Below are positions 1 to 43,607 of a stretch of 64,000 nucleotides of DNA, piece by piece (position 1 is the stretch's first letter; each line of letters opens with the position of its first letter). The position numbers were made by a program, and so were the translations under genes. This stretch comes from Conus ventricosus (taxonomy: Eukaryota > Mollusca > Gastropoda > Neogastropoda > Conidae): assembly GCA_018398815.1 (NCBI GenBank), contig CM031595.1, positions 45,427,051-45,491,050 on the forward strand, written 5' to 3'. The notes below the pieces were generated by a model that saw nothing but the letters and a program-made list of their open reading frames with translations, made no database searches and was not told the origin of the DNA.

Positions 1-662
1 ACCAGTACTGGAATATGGTTGCTCAGTTTGGGATCCTTACCATCTAAAGGACATTGATAACCTCGAAAAGATTCAGAAGAGAGCAGCACGGTTCGTAACA
101 GGGAACCACATCAGAGAAAAGGGGAATACTAGGAAGAACATGAGGAAATTAGAATGGAAACCCTTAGAAGAGAGAAGAGCTTTTATTAAACTTAACACCT
201 TTTTCAAAGGCAGAGCTAAAGTAATTGATATTCCAATGGAACAACTAGTATTGAATAAAAGTAGCACCAGAGTGGCGGTCAATGTTATACCATACCTGCA
301 TCAAATATTGACAACCACTTACATTCTTTTTATCCCAGTTCTGTACGGCTGTGGAACTCACTGCCGGGTGTCCATCAAGATCGCCACAAGTGCAATCTCA
401 TTTCAAGGGACAAATTGATTCGACAGTTTTGAGATCTGCATATTGATGATTTTCTATTTTTATTTCCCCAGATATTTTATTATCACCTGGGCCTGAATTT
501 GGCCATTGCTTTTAAATCGAGTGCGACCCCTTGTTGCCAAATTTGCTCCAGGGGCCAACAGTCAGAGTCGCACTGTTTTATGTTATTTTATTTTATTTTT
601 TAACATGCGCGCTGGTGACCTACTCGTTTTTGAGTGAACCAGTATTTTAGGAAGAAGAAGAA
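1..662 (+). mobile_element. LINE 3' fragment (CR1/L2/Jockey-like), cut by window edge
   Basis: This is the 3' end of a non-LTR retrotransposon that continues beyond the left edge. The first 108 bases are identical to those starting at 21901, and the two copies stay very similar to the end. It encodes the C-terminal part of a reverse transcriptase protein, starting at PVLEYGCSVWDP. Relative to the other copy the frame is broken by loss of one G near 270 and gain of one T near 370. A non-coding tail follows and ends in a (GAA)n run near 650-662. High similarity between copies implies recent spread. The clade is inferred from protein style and the lack of RNase H. Confidence 0.85.
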
Positions 663-884
663 GAACATTTTAGGTAATATCAGTGGAGTCTATCTATCTT
701 GTGAAATATTAGTACCAGCCTTTTGCACTATAGTCTTTGCTCTTGGACAATCTAGTAATATGTGATGCACACACATACATGTAACATTTTTGCTGTATTT
801 GGTTCGAAATCAATTTAAACACATCCTGTGAATTAAACTGACTACCTCTCTAGATATCAGACTTTCGAATTTTGTCTAATTGAG
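663..884. other. Short AT-rich spacer
   Basis: Nothing recognisable lies between the two LINE remnants apart from AT-rich sequence. Confidence 0.5.
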
Positions 885-1440
885 TTGTGGGGTGGATGTC
901 AGGATTTGGTTGTTTACAATTGTATGTTGAAATTGGAATTTTACCTTTGAACGAGTTTGGAAAAGTGTCCTCAAAATTTGTTTTAAAGAACCTTTCACAA
1001 AAAAGTTTCTGTACAAAGTATCTCTAAATTCAGAGACAGATTTTGCTAAAAGAGCAAAAGACATAAAATCAACTAAATCCACTCTGTCATACACATCTAC
1101 TGTTCCCCCAAAAACAATATCAACCAGAATGAAATAGCTGTCAACCTGTCCTTTCCACCCATTCCCAAATGGGAACAAACCAAAGCAATTATGACACAAG
1201 TATACTGAACTGAACACAAACGATCCACCATATCTTTAAAAAAAATAATGTAAATTCTCATTTGGAAAATCAGTATAAGGACCATCTTCAAATTTTCACA
1301 GATGGCTCAGTATTGGATGACTATAGAACAGGAGCAGCTTTTAAAATACCAAAATTAAAAGTGGAGGAATTATGTTATCGTGGCAAACACTTGTTAGTTT
1401 TTACTGCAGAAGGCACGACTGCACTGAACATTCTGTAGAC
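885..1440 (+). mobile_element. Decayed LINE remnant with RNase H fragment
   Basis: The forward strand from about 1278 reads LQIFTDGSVLDDYRTGAAF and continues through GKHLLVFTAEGTTAL. This matches the first catalytic block (TDGS) and the AE block of the RNase H domain found in I-type LINEs. Upstream, 885-1277 reads as broken retrotransposon-like protein in shifting frames with stops. The family differs from the RNase H LINE at 25.9-32 kb. It is an old, non-functional fragment. Confidence 0.6.
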
Positions 1441-3592
1441 CTATCAGAATGTTATGCTTTGATTAATGGAGCATCTGTGTGTGTGTGAAGAGAGTGAGAA
1501 TAAGAGGGACGGAGAGAGAGACAGAGACAGAGATATGAAAGGTCATGGTAAAATAAGAGACAGAGAGCAAGGGGTCATTTGATAGATGAGCCTTTATACT
1601 AAAACAATATAAAATGAAACTGTCCCACAGCCTTCAGTAAAAAGAGTTAACAATGTTCAAATTTTCGGATGCTTGATTCCCCCCAAATTTAACAGTTGCA
1701 ATGTGTTCCCTTGCATTACACACAAACAATATAAAAAAACTTCTTTTTCCAGAGAATTCAGCAAGGTATCAAACATCTGAGAGGACTGGAAGATGTACAA
1801 GATTGTTTTTAAATGTACATTTGAGCGCTGCAGAAAATTTTGTATACAGTTAGTCCTGTTCATGTTTTTAAAAGCTCAACAGACCATGGGGTCAAGTCAG
1901 CCTTGTCATGTCATCACAATCAGTTTCAAGCATGTTTAGAGAAAATAAGCAAACAAACAAACAACTCATCAATTCGTTTCTTTAAGAAATGTTTAGAATG
2001 CCCTACAAGTGAATCTACCCTTTCTCCCTCTCTTCTCAACAACCCCCCCCCCCCCCCCCCCCAAATAAAAGACAGATAGAAATGACATGACTTATTATCA
2101 TCAATAGCCATAGACTTAAATCTCAATATTACATTAGATTCAGTCATCATTGATTGTCAAAACATTTTTTCAAAGGCGGAAGAAATTAGCAGTACTATCC
2201 AAAATAGTTAGATTTTTCGAAGGCCTAGATCCTACTTGATGCACTAAAGTTGTAATAATTGTGACATGTTTCATCCCTACTGCTGCATTGATCATGGGCA
2301 GAATAGAGAAACACTGTCCAGTGATCTCTTTAGGTGGCTCAGTGACATCAAGAGACATTGGCAGAAGGGGCTTTCTGAACATGACACACAGTCACTCAAG
2401 CTGATGTTGACATTTGGAGGAAAGAAAATGATCACCTGATGAACATAGAATTCTGTCAAGATCAGACAAACTGGATTGGCTTAATGTGTTGAACAGGTAA
2501 TGAGCCTAGATTAACATTCAGTAAAATGCCAGCCTAGTGTTGACATTAGGCAGTGTTCCTGCCTAATATCACTATAATGTCTACATGATGTATTTGTCAA
2601 CATTAAGGGTGATACCTGTGTATACTTTCATACCTTGTTTCTATAATCACAATATCGTCTTTTACCATGTTTGCATGCACTGTTTTATTTCTTTTAGAAC
2701 AATTAGGAAACATTTACTGACCAAACATTCTGGCAGAGGTACTGAAAGGGATAATGTGTATCTTCTATTATTAGTGTTTTTTTTTTTTAACTTATCGTGT
2801 TATCGTTTTAAGATTATGATGATGTGAAAAGTTATATTCAAGCAAGAAAAGTATTCGATTGCCACATTTTTTTTTCACCATTTCTTTTTATTGGTTATAT
2901 TTGTGATGATATTAAAGTTCTGAATTGATTAAAAAAAAAAAAATTATAGAGAATGCAGGATGACTCTAGTACTTCTTACACATAATTGATTTTTTTTCTT
3001 TTTTGTTGTTGTTGTTGTGTATAACGAGCCACATAAATGCTGTATGACAGCTTGATCAGTTCATGACAAGTACAGTCCTTTGAATGAGATTGAAAACTTG
3101 GTCATGTGTGTGAACGCATGCATAAAAGATCTGATACTGACGTCTGTCTGATTCCACATTCTAGACACAAATAGGCCATCATTTGCCAATGGGATGGATG
3201 ACATGAAAATAAAGCAGAAGCAGACTAGTGTCATGTTTAGAACATCATGCATGAAGATAGCATACGGTTGCTTTAATGGCAGGATTGAAAATGGTTGCAT
3301 ACACAGATACCATTCTGCTTTAGAGCCTAAGAATGAATAAGAAAGAAATAATCAATGAACATTGATGTAGTTTATGTCACAAAAGTTGGACACTATTTCT
3401 GATTCATGATCATAATATAAAGATTCAAATGTTTGTGAAGGTATTGCTTTATTACGGTTCTGTGAAGACACTGTAAGCTTACATGACAAAACATTACTGA
3501 TCATCTAATGAAACTTTGTCAAAATGTATATGAGCAGATGCTGTTGAGGTAGATTACTATTAACTGATGTCAAATATGAGAAAGATCTATTA
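1441..3592. other. AT-rich DNA without recognisable genes
   Basis: There are no conserved reading frames. A C-run sits at about 2042-2062 and short A and T runs are scattered. The small open frames here have no recognisable domains. Confidence 0.5.
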
Positions 3593-3621
3593 CATGGAAT
3601 CAATTATTTGAGGTCAGTACA

Positions 3622-3659
<38 letters not shown>

Positions 3660-3712
3660 AGAGAGAGAAGTAAAACATGGAATCATTTATTTGAGGTCCA
3701 TACACCATGAAG
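3593..3712. repeat. ~84-bp tandem duplication split by a (GA)n run
   Basis: A segment beginning catggaatcaattatttgag at about 3596 recurs at about 3678 with few changes. A GA-rich microsatellite lies between (about 3627-3670). Confidence 0.75.
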
Positions 3713-4488
3713 AGAGAAGAGAAAGGTGCATGGCACAAGACATGTCAGTCTCAGAAAATATGGAACTGAGAAAGAGAAGACCAAAATGTGTCCTCAAAAC
3801 ATGAGAATAAGCCAGGGGAAAAAATGAGAGAGAAAGAGGGTAACATATAATCACTATAAGTCGGTAACAACAACAGCAATCAAGAGGACATTGTAGATAT
3901 GACAGCTGTACACAATGAACCGAGCAGCAGTATGATTTCACCGATGAAAGCATACTTAAACTGTCAAACAGTGATATGACATGGAGAAAGGGATTGGGGA
4001 AAGAGAAAACGTAAAGAAATCAAAAGAAATAAAGAAAAAAAACAACAGAGGAAGGAAAATGGGAAAGAAGAGAAAAGCAGAAGAAAAAAAGGGGAAAAAA
4101 AGAAAGAAAATGACAAGAATACAAACCAGGAGATGGAAAGGAAATGATAATGGATGAAAGAAGAAAAACAAGGGGAAAAGAACAAAAAGGCAGAAAAAAA
4201 CCAACAACAAACCCCACAAGAGATACATCCTCACCTACTTGCCTGGAGAGTGAAGCATCATCAGATCAAGAAAAAACAAGAAAACAAAACAAAGTGCACA
4301 TCAGTTATATGCGCAAGCATGAGTGTGTAATCACTGAATACAGTGGACTAATAACCTCTTTCTTGGTAGAAAAGGGAATAGTTGAAATAAAGCATACTGA
4401 TACAGACATGCAGATAAATATACTGTACAGATTGTGCACACATGCTTGCATGGGGCTGCGTGTGTGTTCGCATGCGCATGCGCGTGCG

Positions 4489-4498
<10 letters not shown>
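3713..4498. other. Purine-rich upstream flank of the ACSM-like gene
   Basis: This stretch is strongly A/G-rich on the + strand (about 3950-4300) and gives long, meaningless F/L-rich frames on the other strand. No TATA box or CpG island stands out. Because exon 1 is preceded by a splice acceptor, the real promoter and 5' UTR exon may lie here or further upstream. Confidence 0.4.
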
Positions 4499-4563
<65 letters not shown>

Positions 4564-4630
4564 CACACACACACAAAACACACACACACACACACAATCT
4601 TATACACACGCACACATGCACACACACACA

Positions 4631-4661
<31 letters not shown>

Positions 4662-4690
4662 CCACACACACACACACACACAACACACAC
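4499..4690. repeat. (CA)n microsatellite
   Basis: A long interrupted CA repeat ends about 48 bases before the ACSM start codon. It generates spurious HTHT and CVCV reading frames. Confidence 0.95.
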
Positions 4691-4737
4691 CTGTATCATA
4701 CCTTTGTGTGGAGATGTTTCTAATCTATCTTACAGAG

Positions 4738-34811
<30,074 letters not shown>

Positions 34812-36750
34812 ACAGTATGCTGGTGATGTGCCGTTTTTAATCAGCTTTTTTGGCTACATGGTTTTGCTGAAAAACCAGAGGCTGCTCAGTTTGTTACTTT
34901 GTTGAAAGACATTTCTGGAGTGAAAGGAATATGTATGACTTAAAACATGGCCTTCTATGATGGTTCAATTCTTTTGAGTAGAATCACAACAGTGGCATGA
35001 AAAATTTACGATCTGATGAGATTTTTTTTTTTTTTTACCTGATCGCTCCCCCTATCCCTTTCCTCGTCTCACCCTCCCCACCCCCAATCTCCAACATTGA
35101 CTTTTTTTTCTGATTGCATACCCTCATTCCTCTTCACTAGATATTGACAGATTCAGCTTCATTGTCAGTGTTGATTACTGACAAACAACACACACAATGA
35201 TCTCTTCAATGATTATTATCAGACACAACTTCAGTTCTGGTGTAGATTACTTAGTAGTCAAACAACACACAGAAGGATCCCTTCATTTCAATGGTGACAA
35301 AGAAAAGCAACTTTGTTGGAACTACCATTGGATTGGCTACATCAACACCTTCCTTATGTCACCTCCCAACAGGCGACTTTGAATTCAAAACAAATCATAA
35401 CACCTATTTGCAGCTGTTGTGCAAAATGTGATACATATCCCTAAATTGTGAGCCATCAGATTGTTGACTATCAAAAGATGCTTTTGTTGTGGGATGCTAT
35501 TGCATCATTTAGATGATATATAATGTATACATCATGAGCTATAACAAGTGTGTTAATGTTATAAACAAGATTTTATACACATCCTGACCTGTTGTCACAA
35601 GTGCCTGGAGATACTTGCTTTTACAGATCCAGTTACCTTTGTTATGAAGAATTGTATTTTCAATTAACATGGGTAAGACAAATTTTTGCAGCAGTTGTAT
35701 CAAACTTGTGCTTTGTTCCAGAATCATCCATAGGAAGATGAAATATTTGTGGATGGATTCCATTTGACAGAGAAAAAGAGACAGTGCTTTCAAACACATG
35801 CATTTTGACTCCCTCAGTTCTGATCAATCCAAATGATAATGTGCATCACCTGGGTTAGTGCTATGAATAGTCTGATTTTCACACTGAATCCCTTTTTAAA
35901 AAAAATATAGTACTAAAACATGATTTTCATGGATTTGTTTGTGAATGTGCAATCAGGCTTTTTGTTGTTGGTTTTTTTTCACCTTGGTGTTGGCTTGTAG
36001 TGTAGTGATCAAGGAATCAAGAACAAAACTGGAGTAAGAAGATTACTCTTTGCATTTTTCTTGTTTGGTGGAAGTCACTTGGACACTACCCATCCCCATC
36101 CCTCCGCCCTCTTTCTTCTTTTTTAAACATACATTTGGAAGATGAAAAGCCCCCTACCCCACTGCACCCCATATTTATGTTTTCTACAAACATTTGGAAG
36201 ATAAAAAGGCCACCCCTGCTCTCCACCCTCTCTCCCCCTGCTTTTTTACTTTCAGGCCTGAAAAAAATGTTGAGAATCCATTTTCAGGCCTAGTTACCGA
36301 GTCCTATGGCATCCAGGCAAATAACATCAAGATCAGACAGTTTAGTGCCATTTGTATGAAGCAGTGGTGAAGATTAATACATGCATTATTAGATATAGAA
36401 CAAAGATAGACCGTATATGCATAGCAAAGCAGAATGTGTGTCATGTTAAAATATGTCATGCTGATGATGCGCATTTTGATTATGTTGACGAGCATTTGGT
36501 AAAAAAAAGAAAAAAGAATGTTTGATGGAAACAGATTGTGGAAAAAAAACTTCTGCATAACTGGCAGAGAGAGCGGCGATAATCAAGTTCAGTACATTTC
36601 AGACTGCTGCTGTTGGGGCAACATGGAAATTGAACATGTAATAGGAGAATAGGGAAAAGGACTGGCAGTGGGAAAGTGGAGTGAGATGAGGTCAGTGCAT
36701 GAGACAGGGAGGTGGCAGAACAGCAGAGCCAAGGATAATGGAGGGGCTGA
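34812..36750. other. ACSM-like 3' flank
   Basis: Starts with the ACSM-like 3' UTR, whose end cannot be placed. AT-rich sequence follows with no other gene recognised. Confidence 0.5.
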
Positions 36751-36875
36751 AAGGTTGACATTCTTTCCTTCCCATGATCCCCTCCTGGGCAGCCTCGTTT
36801 TCGTCCAGTGGCCATTTTGATCTTGCCCGAATATTTTTCCTTCTGTCTGCGTATGCAGGCCGATACTCCTGCGGA

Positions 36876-36899
36876 CACTGCCTGTATAGACAGGCAGTG
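36876..36899. repeat. Perfect 10-bp-arm hairpin
   Basis: CACTGCCTGT, a 4-base loop ATAG, then ACAGGCAGTG. It adjoins the dispersed repeat at 36900-36972 and may be part of it. Confidence 0.85.
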
Positions 36900-36972
36900 G
36901 AGTTTTGTATGACTGTTTTTTATCCCGCTATTAAGGCAGCCATACTCCATCTTCGGGGAAGCACAGAATATG
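36900..36972 (-). mobile_element. Dispersed repeat fragment (CCCGAAG/GGAGT family)
   Basis: On the - strand it reads cttccccgaagatggagtat, ggctgccttaatagcgggat, then aaaaaacagtcata. It matches 42276-42345 on the + strand at most positions. I recall similar short repeats in gastropod genomes; the family name is not claimed. Confidence 0.6.
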
Positions 36973-37019
36973 AGAAGATAAGTGGTTTCTTGTTGTTTTC
37001 ACTGTCCTAAATGTTTGTT

Positions 37020-37070
37020 TTTGCCTGAAGAAGACCCAAGAGATTGAAATGCATTGTTTTGTCCTGTACT
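37020..37070 (+). mobile_element. GAAGAAGACC-motif repeat fragment (copy 1)
   Basis: tttgcctgaagaagacccaa, then gagattgaaatgcattgttt, then tgtcctg. The same segment occurs on the - strand at about 45900-45850. It resembles a motif seen near ends of Penelope-like elements, from memory. Confidence 0.4.
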
Positions 37071-40000
37071 TTATTTGTTTATGTCCTTGGTGACAACTAC
37101 CCCCTCTTTCTAAATTTTTCTGCCTTCAGTCACTTTGTTTTGAACTTTCCATTATGGATCGACACATGGAAAAGACAGCTGTATTGCCCCCACACTGCAA
37201 GCACTATTCATTCCTGAAAGTTTTTATAAGGTTTTATACAGTTAAAATTTGGATTAGGGTTAGATTAGGTTAGGTTCTGGTTCGAGCTGATGTTGGACTT
37301 AAATCTCTTCTGATTTTCGTATAAAAGTTTTCATCGATTTTGCATCATCATGCTGTTAGGGTTGATCAACTTGTATTTCAAGAAGAGAACAATGTGTTAC
37401 GTCATCTGCTTCTGCTATTGCTAACTACCATAAACACTTTCTGTGCTTGTAGTCAGATATTGTTGACAGAAATATATTGGCATACCCCTTGCCTTCCCCA
37501 TCCACCCTGTTACAGGTATACTTCACCTATGAGTTACACAGGCAGACTGCCTGCATTGTTTGTGTATTGATTGTTGTGATTGTTTTTGACAGGCATTGCT
37601 GTTTGGATATATTTACGAAGATCGGATTTCCTTTTGATTTTCGATTCAGTTTTGAGATTGATATTCTGGACCATAATATGTCATGCTGAATCTTTCTTAC
37701 ATATATTGTTTATTCTTATCATTCTTTTTTTTTCCCATTATTGCAATGTTGAAGTATACTCATTTTTTGGTAATATTGATTCTTAGAATGAGAGTTACTA
37801 TTGTTCTCATTAAACATTTTTTTTTAAACACAGTTTGACAACCTTTATGGATTTGTGTGTAAAACAATGGCCTCAAAATATCCGTGCCATAGTCATTAGT
37901 CTTGTATTCACAAAAACGCTTTGGAGATTATTATTTTGGGGATTGACTCCTTGTAATGAATCATCATGAAATGTGTTATTGCTCTCAATGTTATGTCCAG
38001 TACATTATTCAAATAGTATTTCATCTTTTTGATACAATATTGCTTTTAAATGTGATCTCTGCAGATGGATTTCTCACCTTTTTTTGTTTTTTTGCCAGTT
38101 GATAAGAAGTAGAAAAAAGGAGATTTTTATGGTGTGTGTGTGTGTGTGTTAATGGATAGCAAATTCTTTTGCAGCAGTAGATAGTGATATTTGATTTTAT
38201 TAGTTGAAAACCATGTTTGCAGCAGTAGATGACGAGACACACCTTCTATTGTTTCAGAGGGGGAGGGGAGGGGGGGGGGGGGACAAGTGTCCAGATCAGA
38301 GTTGGTGATGCAAGTCAATAGTTTGCGAGCAAAATACCGGAATAGACTAGAATAAAACAGTTGATATATAATATTATTATCTTCTTTTTTTTTTTCAATT
38401 GGTTATCATGATTTGCTAATACTCCTTTATTGGTTGTGTGTGTGTGAGAGAGAGAGAGAGAGAAAGTATGTGTGTATGTAAGTATCAACAAATCAGACAG
38501 CAGTGTACCTCACTTTTTGACAAATTTCGATGTCGACTGCTTATGATCTTTTCACTTTCTTCTTAGCTCAAGGTCGCATGGTAAAAGAAACCAGTTTTGC
38601 ATTCATCATCTTAACATCATAAATGTTTGAGCGATTATAAATAGTCAAATGAAATTTATTGCACAGCTACAAGTGTTTCACCTCTTCAAGATTATGGAGA
38701 TTATTGGGTGACCACAGCTTACAGTGGCGATAGTGAATTGGAAATGCATGTCACTTGCTTCGGATTGTGGCTTGAAACATTTCCTCAGAAACGGAGTATC
38801 TACACAGGAAATCTGATATTCAGCTTGATGTAAACTTAGCAAGTCTGAGTAAAGTTTATATTCTCCGAACTACCAGGTTTGGGTCTCTTCTCAGATCTTG
38901 ATCATCAGGAGACATAGAGCCTGTCAAGAATTTGCATCTTTATGGGCGTGTGTGTGAGTTTTTTTTTTTACACCATCTGATTACTGATTACATCATTCAA
39001 AAAGATCCTAATAATGTAATAGAAACCGAAAGCTTGTAGTTTGATAAGTTTAAACTTTATCTTGGTTTATTAAGAATAAGTCATCCTGATTGTGTGCAGA
39101 AAACAGAACAATTTCAATCTCGTATGAATGCAAATGAAATGTCTTTGATTGAATCATGTGTTATGATTTACTGCGATACTTTGATGTTGGTGGATATAAA
39201 TTAGAATTTGAGGAAAACATTTTCATTTTTATTGAAGGCAGCATCAGAAAAACATGAGTTTGTTCCGTCAGTCTGTCGCATCACACAACATTCTGCTGTG
39301 CTGAACAATTGTGTCTGTGTATTCTGTGAAAATTTCAGTCAGGGCACTTTTGAATTTGTACATTTAAGAGAGATAGACCAGGAAAATGAGTGTCGCACAT
39401 CACTTTTGCAGAATATGAAAATAATCTGAACTAGTTATGCAATATAACAATCCGTTTTCTGTTTTTGTAGTTACTGCACTACTTTGTTAGTAATGTCAGA
39501 ATGTTGCATTTTGGTTTTTTTCCCCATGACTTTATGTTTGTGGTTAATATAATATTTCTGTATATAATCTTCTCGGAGGGCTTTTTGAAAATTCTGTTAA
39601 TGTGGAATAAACTTCATTCAATGTCTTTCATATACATTTGCAAACATATTTGTTGTTTTGTTTTGTTTTGTGAACAGGCAGTCACGAGCATAATCAGTGG
39701 CAAACTCACTGAAGTGGGGATTTCTGTCCCAATCAGGACTGACTCTTTGCATATGAATTGTATGATTCATTTTCTTTTAATCAGAATAATAAACACTTTT
39801 AACAGAATTTATTTGGCTTTGTTTTCTTCCTATTTGTTTAGATTTTTTCCTCACTCTTTTATGGATTCTTTTTGCATAATCATCTGCCATACTGGAGACA
39901 AACATGTACTTGTCTTGTACATATCTGAACACATACACATATCAGAGAAAGAAAAAAAATTGTATTGAAATTTTAATTCCACTTGACATGAATCAATGAC

Positions 40001-42275
40001 TGGCTATCACGATCCTCAAACCTTTTGAGAGATGGGAGCTAATCCATGCTTCCTTTAAACATACTCTACAAGATATCTTTCTTGCAAAGTCAACCATATC
40101 TGGTTGTGAACAGATCAGTTTTCCGCACCTTTCATCACACAAAGTGGGGAGGTGGAAAGGTGTTCTACTGTTTGAACAGGTAAGTGTATATCCAAAAAAC
40201 TGCTAGTGGTAAAAAATTCGTTTTTTTCCCGAACTTACCTGTAAAAATTCGTTTTTCTCAAACTGACCTATCCAAACAAATACCAGGTCACTGAAAAGGA
40301 TGATGGGTAGGTGAACAGGCTCACTTAAAACCAAGGCGGCAGATACTACACTAAACTCAAAATACCTCCATGACCGGTAACACTAGCTGAATCAGTTTGG
40401 CAGACCCATTCATGGTCTCTTATGATTGGCAAATTACTATGCAACAAGCAAAGGAACCAAAAGAAACCAACTGCATATCCACATTACTGTAAACACACAC
40501 ACATTTAATAATTCATTGTCCACAGAAGACATTTTAAATAATTATCAGTTACTTTATGATTTCTCTAAAGTTTTGAATTCCAGCCCAGTTAGAAAACTTC
40601 TTTGATTTTATTGTGTTACTTTATGCATCATTATTGTTATATATCTGACATGCTTGCTTGTAGACCCCTATATGATATTGGTACTGTTCTATAGAATTTA
40701 GATCCCACAAGTTGATACATTTATTAGAACTCCTAAACTGCATTTCGTTCAGTTATATACTAATTGAATAGGCACAAACACTAATTCCACTTGTACATAT
40801 GCACCCTCATCCACAAGTCACTCCTCAACTCCCCACCCTATTCCCCCTCCACACACACACTTTCCACACCCTGCCACCCCCACCTCTTCCAATTTTTAAT
40901 AATTTTGTTCATAATTTTTTTCTTCTTCTCCGTCTAATATCACCAATGGTGAAAAGATGTTAAATTGAAGAGAAAACTCACACACATACAGGCATGCATA
41001 TTTACATTTCATAAATTTCTCATAAACAGAACAAAACCTGTATACACACACACACACTCACAGAATTGAGTGTTTGACTCAATAATCCTGCATACAACTT
41101 CACGATGAAAGAACAATATCCTTTGTTGTGGACACAATTATTATGCATCTCATTTCCTGTTTACAAATGAACAGACCATAGAGGTACATAGTACACATAA
41201 CTGTCAAAAAAAAAGCCATGCATGTATGTTTAAAGAAAAAAAAGGGGGTAAAATATAAATCGGATCAAGGCATCCAGTCTGCTCTGCTTGCAGTCAAGTG
41301 CTCTTGAAGCATCAACGTGCTTCTTGCAGCAAACGCATTCCAACAGCACAGATAAAACCGCAATCGGTGCTGTGCAGCTCTTTCTTAATAAAGAGAACAA
41401 GTAACAAAATACCATTCCCAACTTGTTCACTTTCCAAAAACAAGTAAAAAACCACAGATCAAAATCGCTCAATTTTGCTGTCTTTTCAGTCCATTCCCAT
41501 CTCTAATAGTTGACAACTGTGCCTTCCCCAAATGTCTCTCCTTGATTGATGGTTTGTGACATGCAAGACATTGTATATCCCCCAAAAGACGAAGCCTATG
41601 CATGGTGACCAGAAAAAAAATGGCTGAACAAATTTGTGTTCACCTACATGTTTGACCACTAATGAACTGGTTAATGCATGCACAAGCACTGCAATATACC
41701 GTAACAGATGCAGGCAGCACTGCTTGAATGTAGGATCATGGAAACCTGGTCTGGAAAAAGTGGATACAAAACTTGAGTTGATTAACTCTTAGTATTCTTT
41801 CACTTGATTTTTGATCACCGCTGAGAGGTATTTTGTGGTAATTATCACATCTGAAAACATTTTTCTGTTATTAAAGCAACAGTTTACTGAAACAAACCTA
41901 AAAAGTTTACCAGGAAAAAGAAATATTATTTGAGAAATTTCTGGAAATGTTAAATAGTTATTGTTTAAAAAAAAAGTGTGGGAAAACTCAATTACTATTG
42001 AGAGTTGGGCATTTTGCCATTTTTTCTTTTTCCAAAGTGATTTGAAGAAATCTCTGATGGCTATAGTGATTAGTCATTTACAAGCTTTCGGGGATTTCAT
42101 GAAATTACTGGTTTCAGATTCTTCCAGTGATATGTATCCAGATAATCAATCAACTGAACACACATCAAGCCAACATACATTATTATCTGTTAGGACGGAG
42201 CCATTCTCGGTGTCACAAAAACAAACAGTCAAAATAATGCAAGTTAGAGAAAGCACATTCTCATGTATGGCATAT
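37071..42275. other. Intergenic DNA between convergent genes
   Basis: AT-rich. Notable small items: GT/G runs at 38131-38282, a (GA)n run at 38447-38464, and an inverted acaggtaagt/acttacctgt pair at about 40177-40232. Open frames at 39208-39968 and 41230-41689 lack recognisable domains. Confidence 0.5.
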
Positions 42276-42360
42276 CCCCCGAAGTCGGAGTGTGGCTGCC
42301 CATGTGGCGGGGTAATCAAAAACGGTCACACACGTAATGTTCTCATCCCCAGCTGATGCA
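42276..42360 (+). mobile_element. Dispersed repeat fragment (CCCGAAG/GGAGT family), copy 2
   Basis: catatcccccgaagtcggag, tgtggctgcccatgtggcgg, ggtaatcaaaaacggtcaca. Same family as 36972-36900 in opposite orientation. Confidence 0.6.
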
Positions 42361-43232
42361 TTTGTACCATAGTGTTCAAGTACTTCGGCTGTTTGGATGA
42401 TCCCTGGAGTCTTTTAGCCAGGGTACGACAACAACAAACAACAACATGTATGGCATGCTTGGCATTGGTTGTTATTGTTGTGGTCATGGTCGTAGTCTAT
42501 TTGTAACATACTTTGTTCTTTTGTCAATCCCATCCTTTAACATCCAGTTTCAGAGCTACATAGCCTTGGCAACCACACACACAGCCCCTTCAGCTTTGTC
42601 ATCACTTGAAAAGAATATGCTGTCCTGAAAAAGAGTAACAAATACATCACAACTATCTGTAAACGATAAACATCAACATAAAATGGCAGCTAAACAGCTG
42701 ATATCCCTGTGACAGATTAAACTGGGCCAGGCTGCGGAAGTCACCCATTCCGCTAGATTTTTCGCCCAAAGTGAAGAAAAAAAGAGAACAAATTAGTAAA
42801 AACATAAGGTTGCCACCAAAAAAAATGGCCTGGTCAAACAGACATTGCAGAATGGACTGCTAGAGTCTGCTCTGGAGAGTATTTACAATGTCACTATCTT
42901 AGACACCTGAATATGACAAACTAAAATATGACATGTTACGAATTGTAACAACATTAGAAAAAGTGTAAGGATTTTCTAGAACAAAGACTTTCAGGTTACT
43001 GGGCCACAAAGGAAAACCAAACCAAACTAAACAAACTAGTGGCCAACTGAAGTCAAAGGTAAAAAAAAAGAAAAAAAAAGGCTGAATCCTAGACAGTGAC
43101 AGTAAAGAAGAAACTACCAGCATGGTTACGATTCATGCTAAAGTGAAAGAGACCCAGCATTCTCACTGCAACCCCACTGCACGCAGCAAACAAACCATTC
43201 TCTCCACAATTCTCACTCCGATATATACAGTA

Positions 43233-43607
43233 TCACAAACCCAGCTCCACCAAAGAGACCGCAACTACATGTTCCCCTCGCAGCAAAACTTGGTTCAGAT
43301 GCCTGGTCAAAAGTTTGTGTGACTTGACTCCCAGTAAGTGTGTTACTTCATTCTCATCAAACATATGCATGCCACTGAAGACAGAGGGCAGATTTCCAAT
43401 CCCATCAGCTGGAGGATTTTTGTGCTCTGTGTCAGTAATGTCTCCAACGTCAGGAAGTTCTAGGGCACCACCAGCCTCTGCACACTTGGCTCCCCTTGGT
43501 TTATCTATAGGTTGCCAAGGTGTGTTTGGGTAGAGAACTTTGCCTTCTGTGCTGAGCTCAGGGTTTTTGACAGGTGGATCAGCTTGCTCTATGGGTTTCT
43601 TCTTTTT
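43233..43607 (-). CDS. LSM11: LSM11 exon 4 (C-terminus, stop)
   Basis: Acceptor ttttgacag|; opens KKKKPIEQADPPVKN. It passes through a low-conservation linker and ends TRHLNQVLLRGEHVVAVSLV then ELGL and TGA (43235-43233). The end block matches the C-terminal Sm motif 2 of LSM11, which in this protein is separated from Sm1 by a long insert. Intact over 124 codons. Confidence 0.92.
   Translation of the reverse strand, partial: KKKKPIEQADPPVKNPELSTEGKVLYPNTPWQPIDKPRGAKCAEAGGALELPDVGDITDTEHKNPPADGIGNLPSVFSGMHMFDENEVTHLLGVKSHKLLTRHLNQVLLRGEHVVAVSLVELGL

Noticed and set aside
3956..4690. Long F/L-rich, HTHT- and CVCV-type open frames on both strands
   Set aside because: They come from purine-rich DNA and a (CA)n microsatellite. 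Only the part from 4738 on is real coding sequence.
36480..36950. 156-residue minus-strand frame
   Set aside because: Spans a dispersed repeat and hairpin, and no domain is recognisable.
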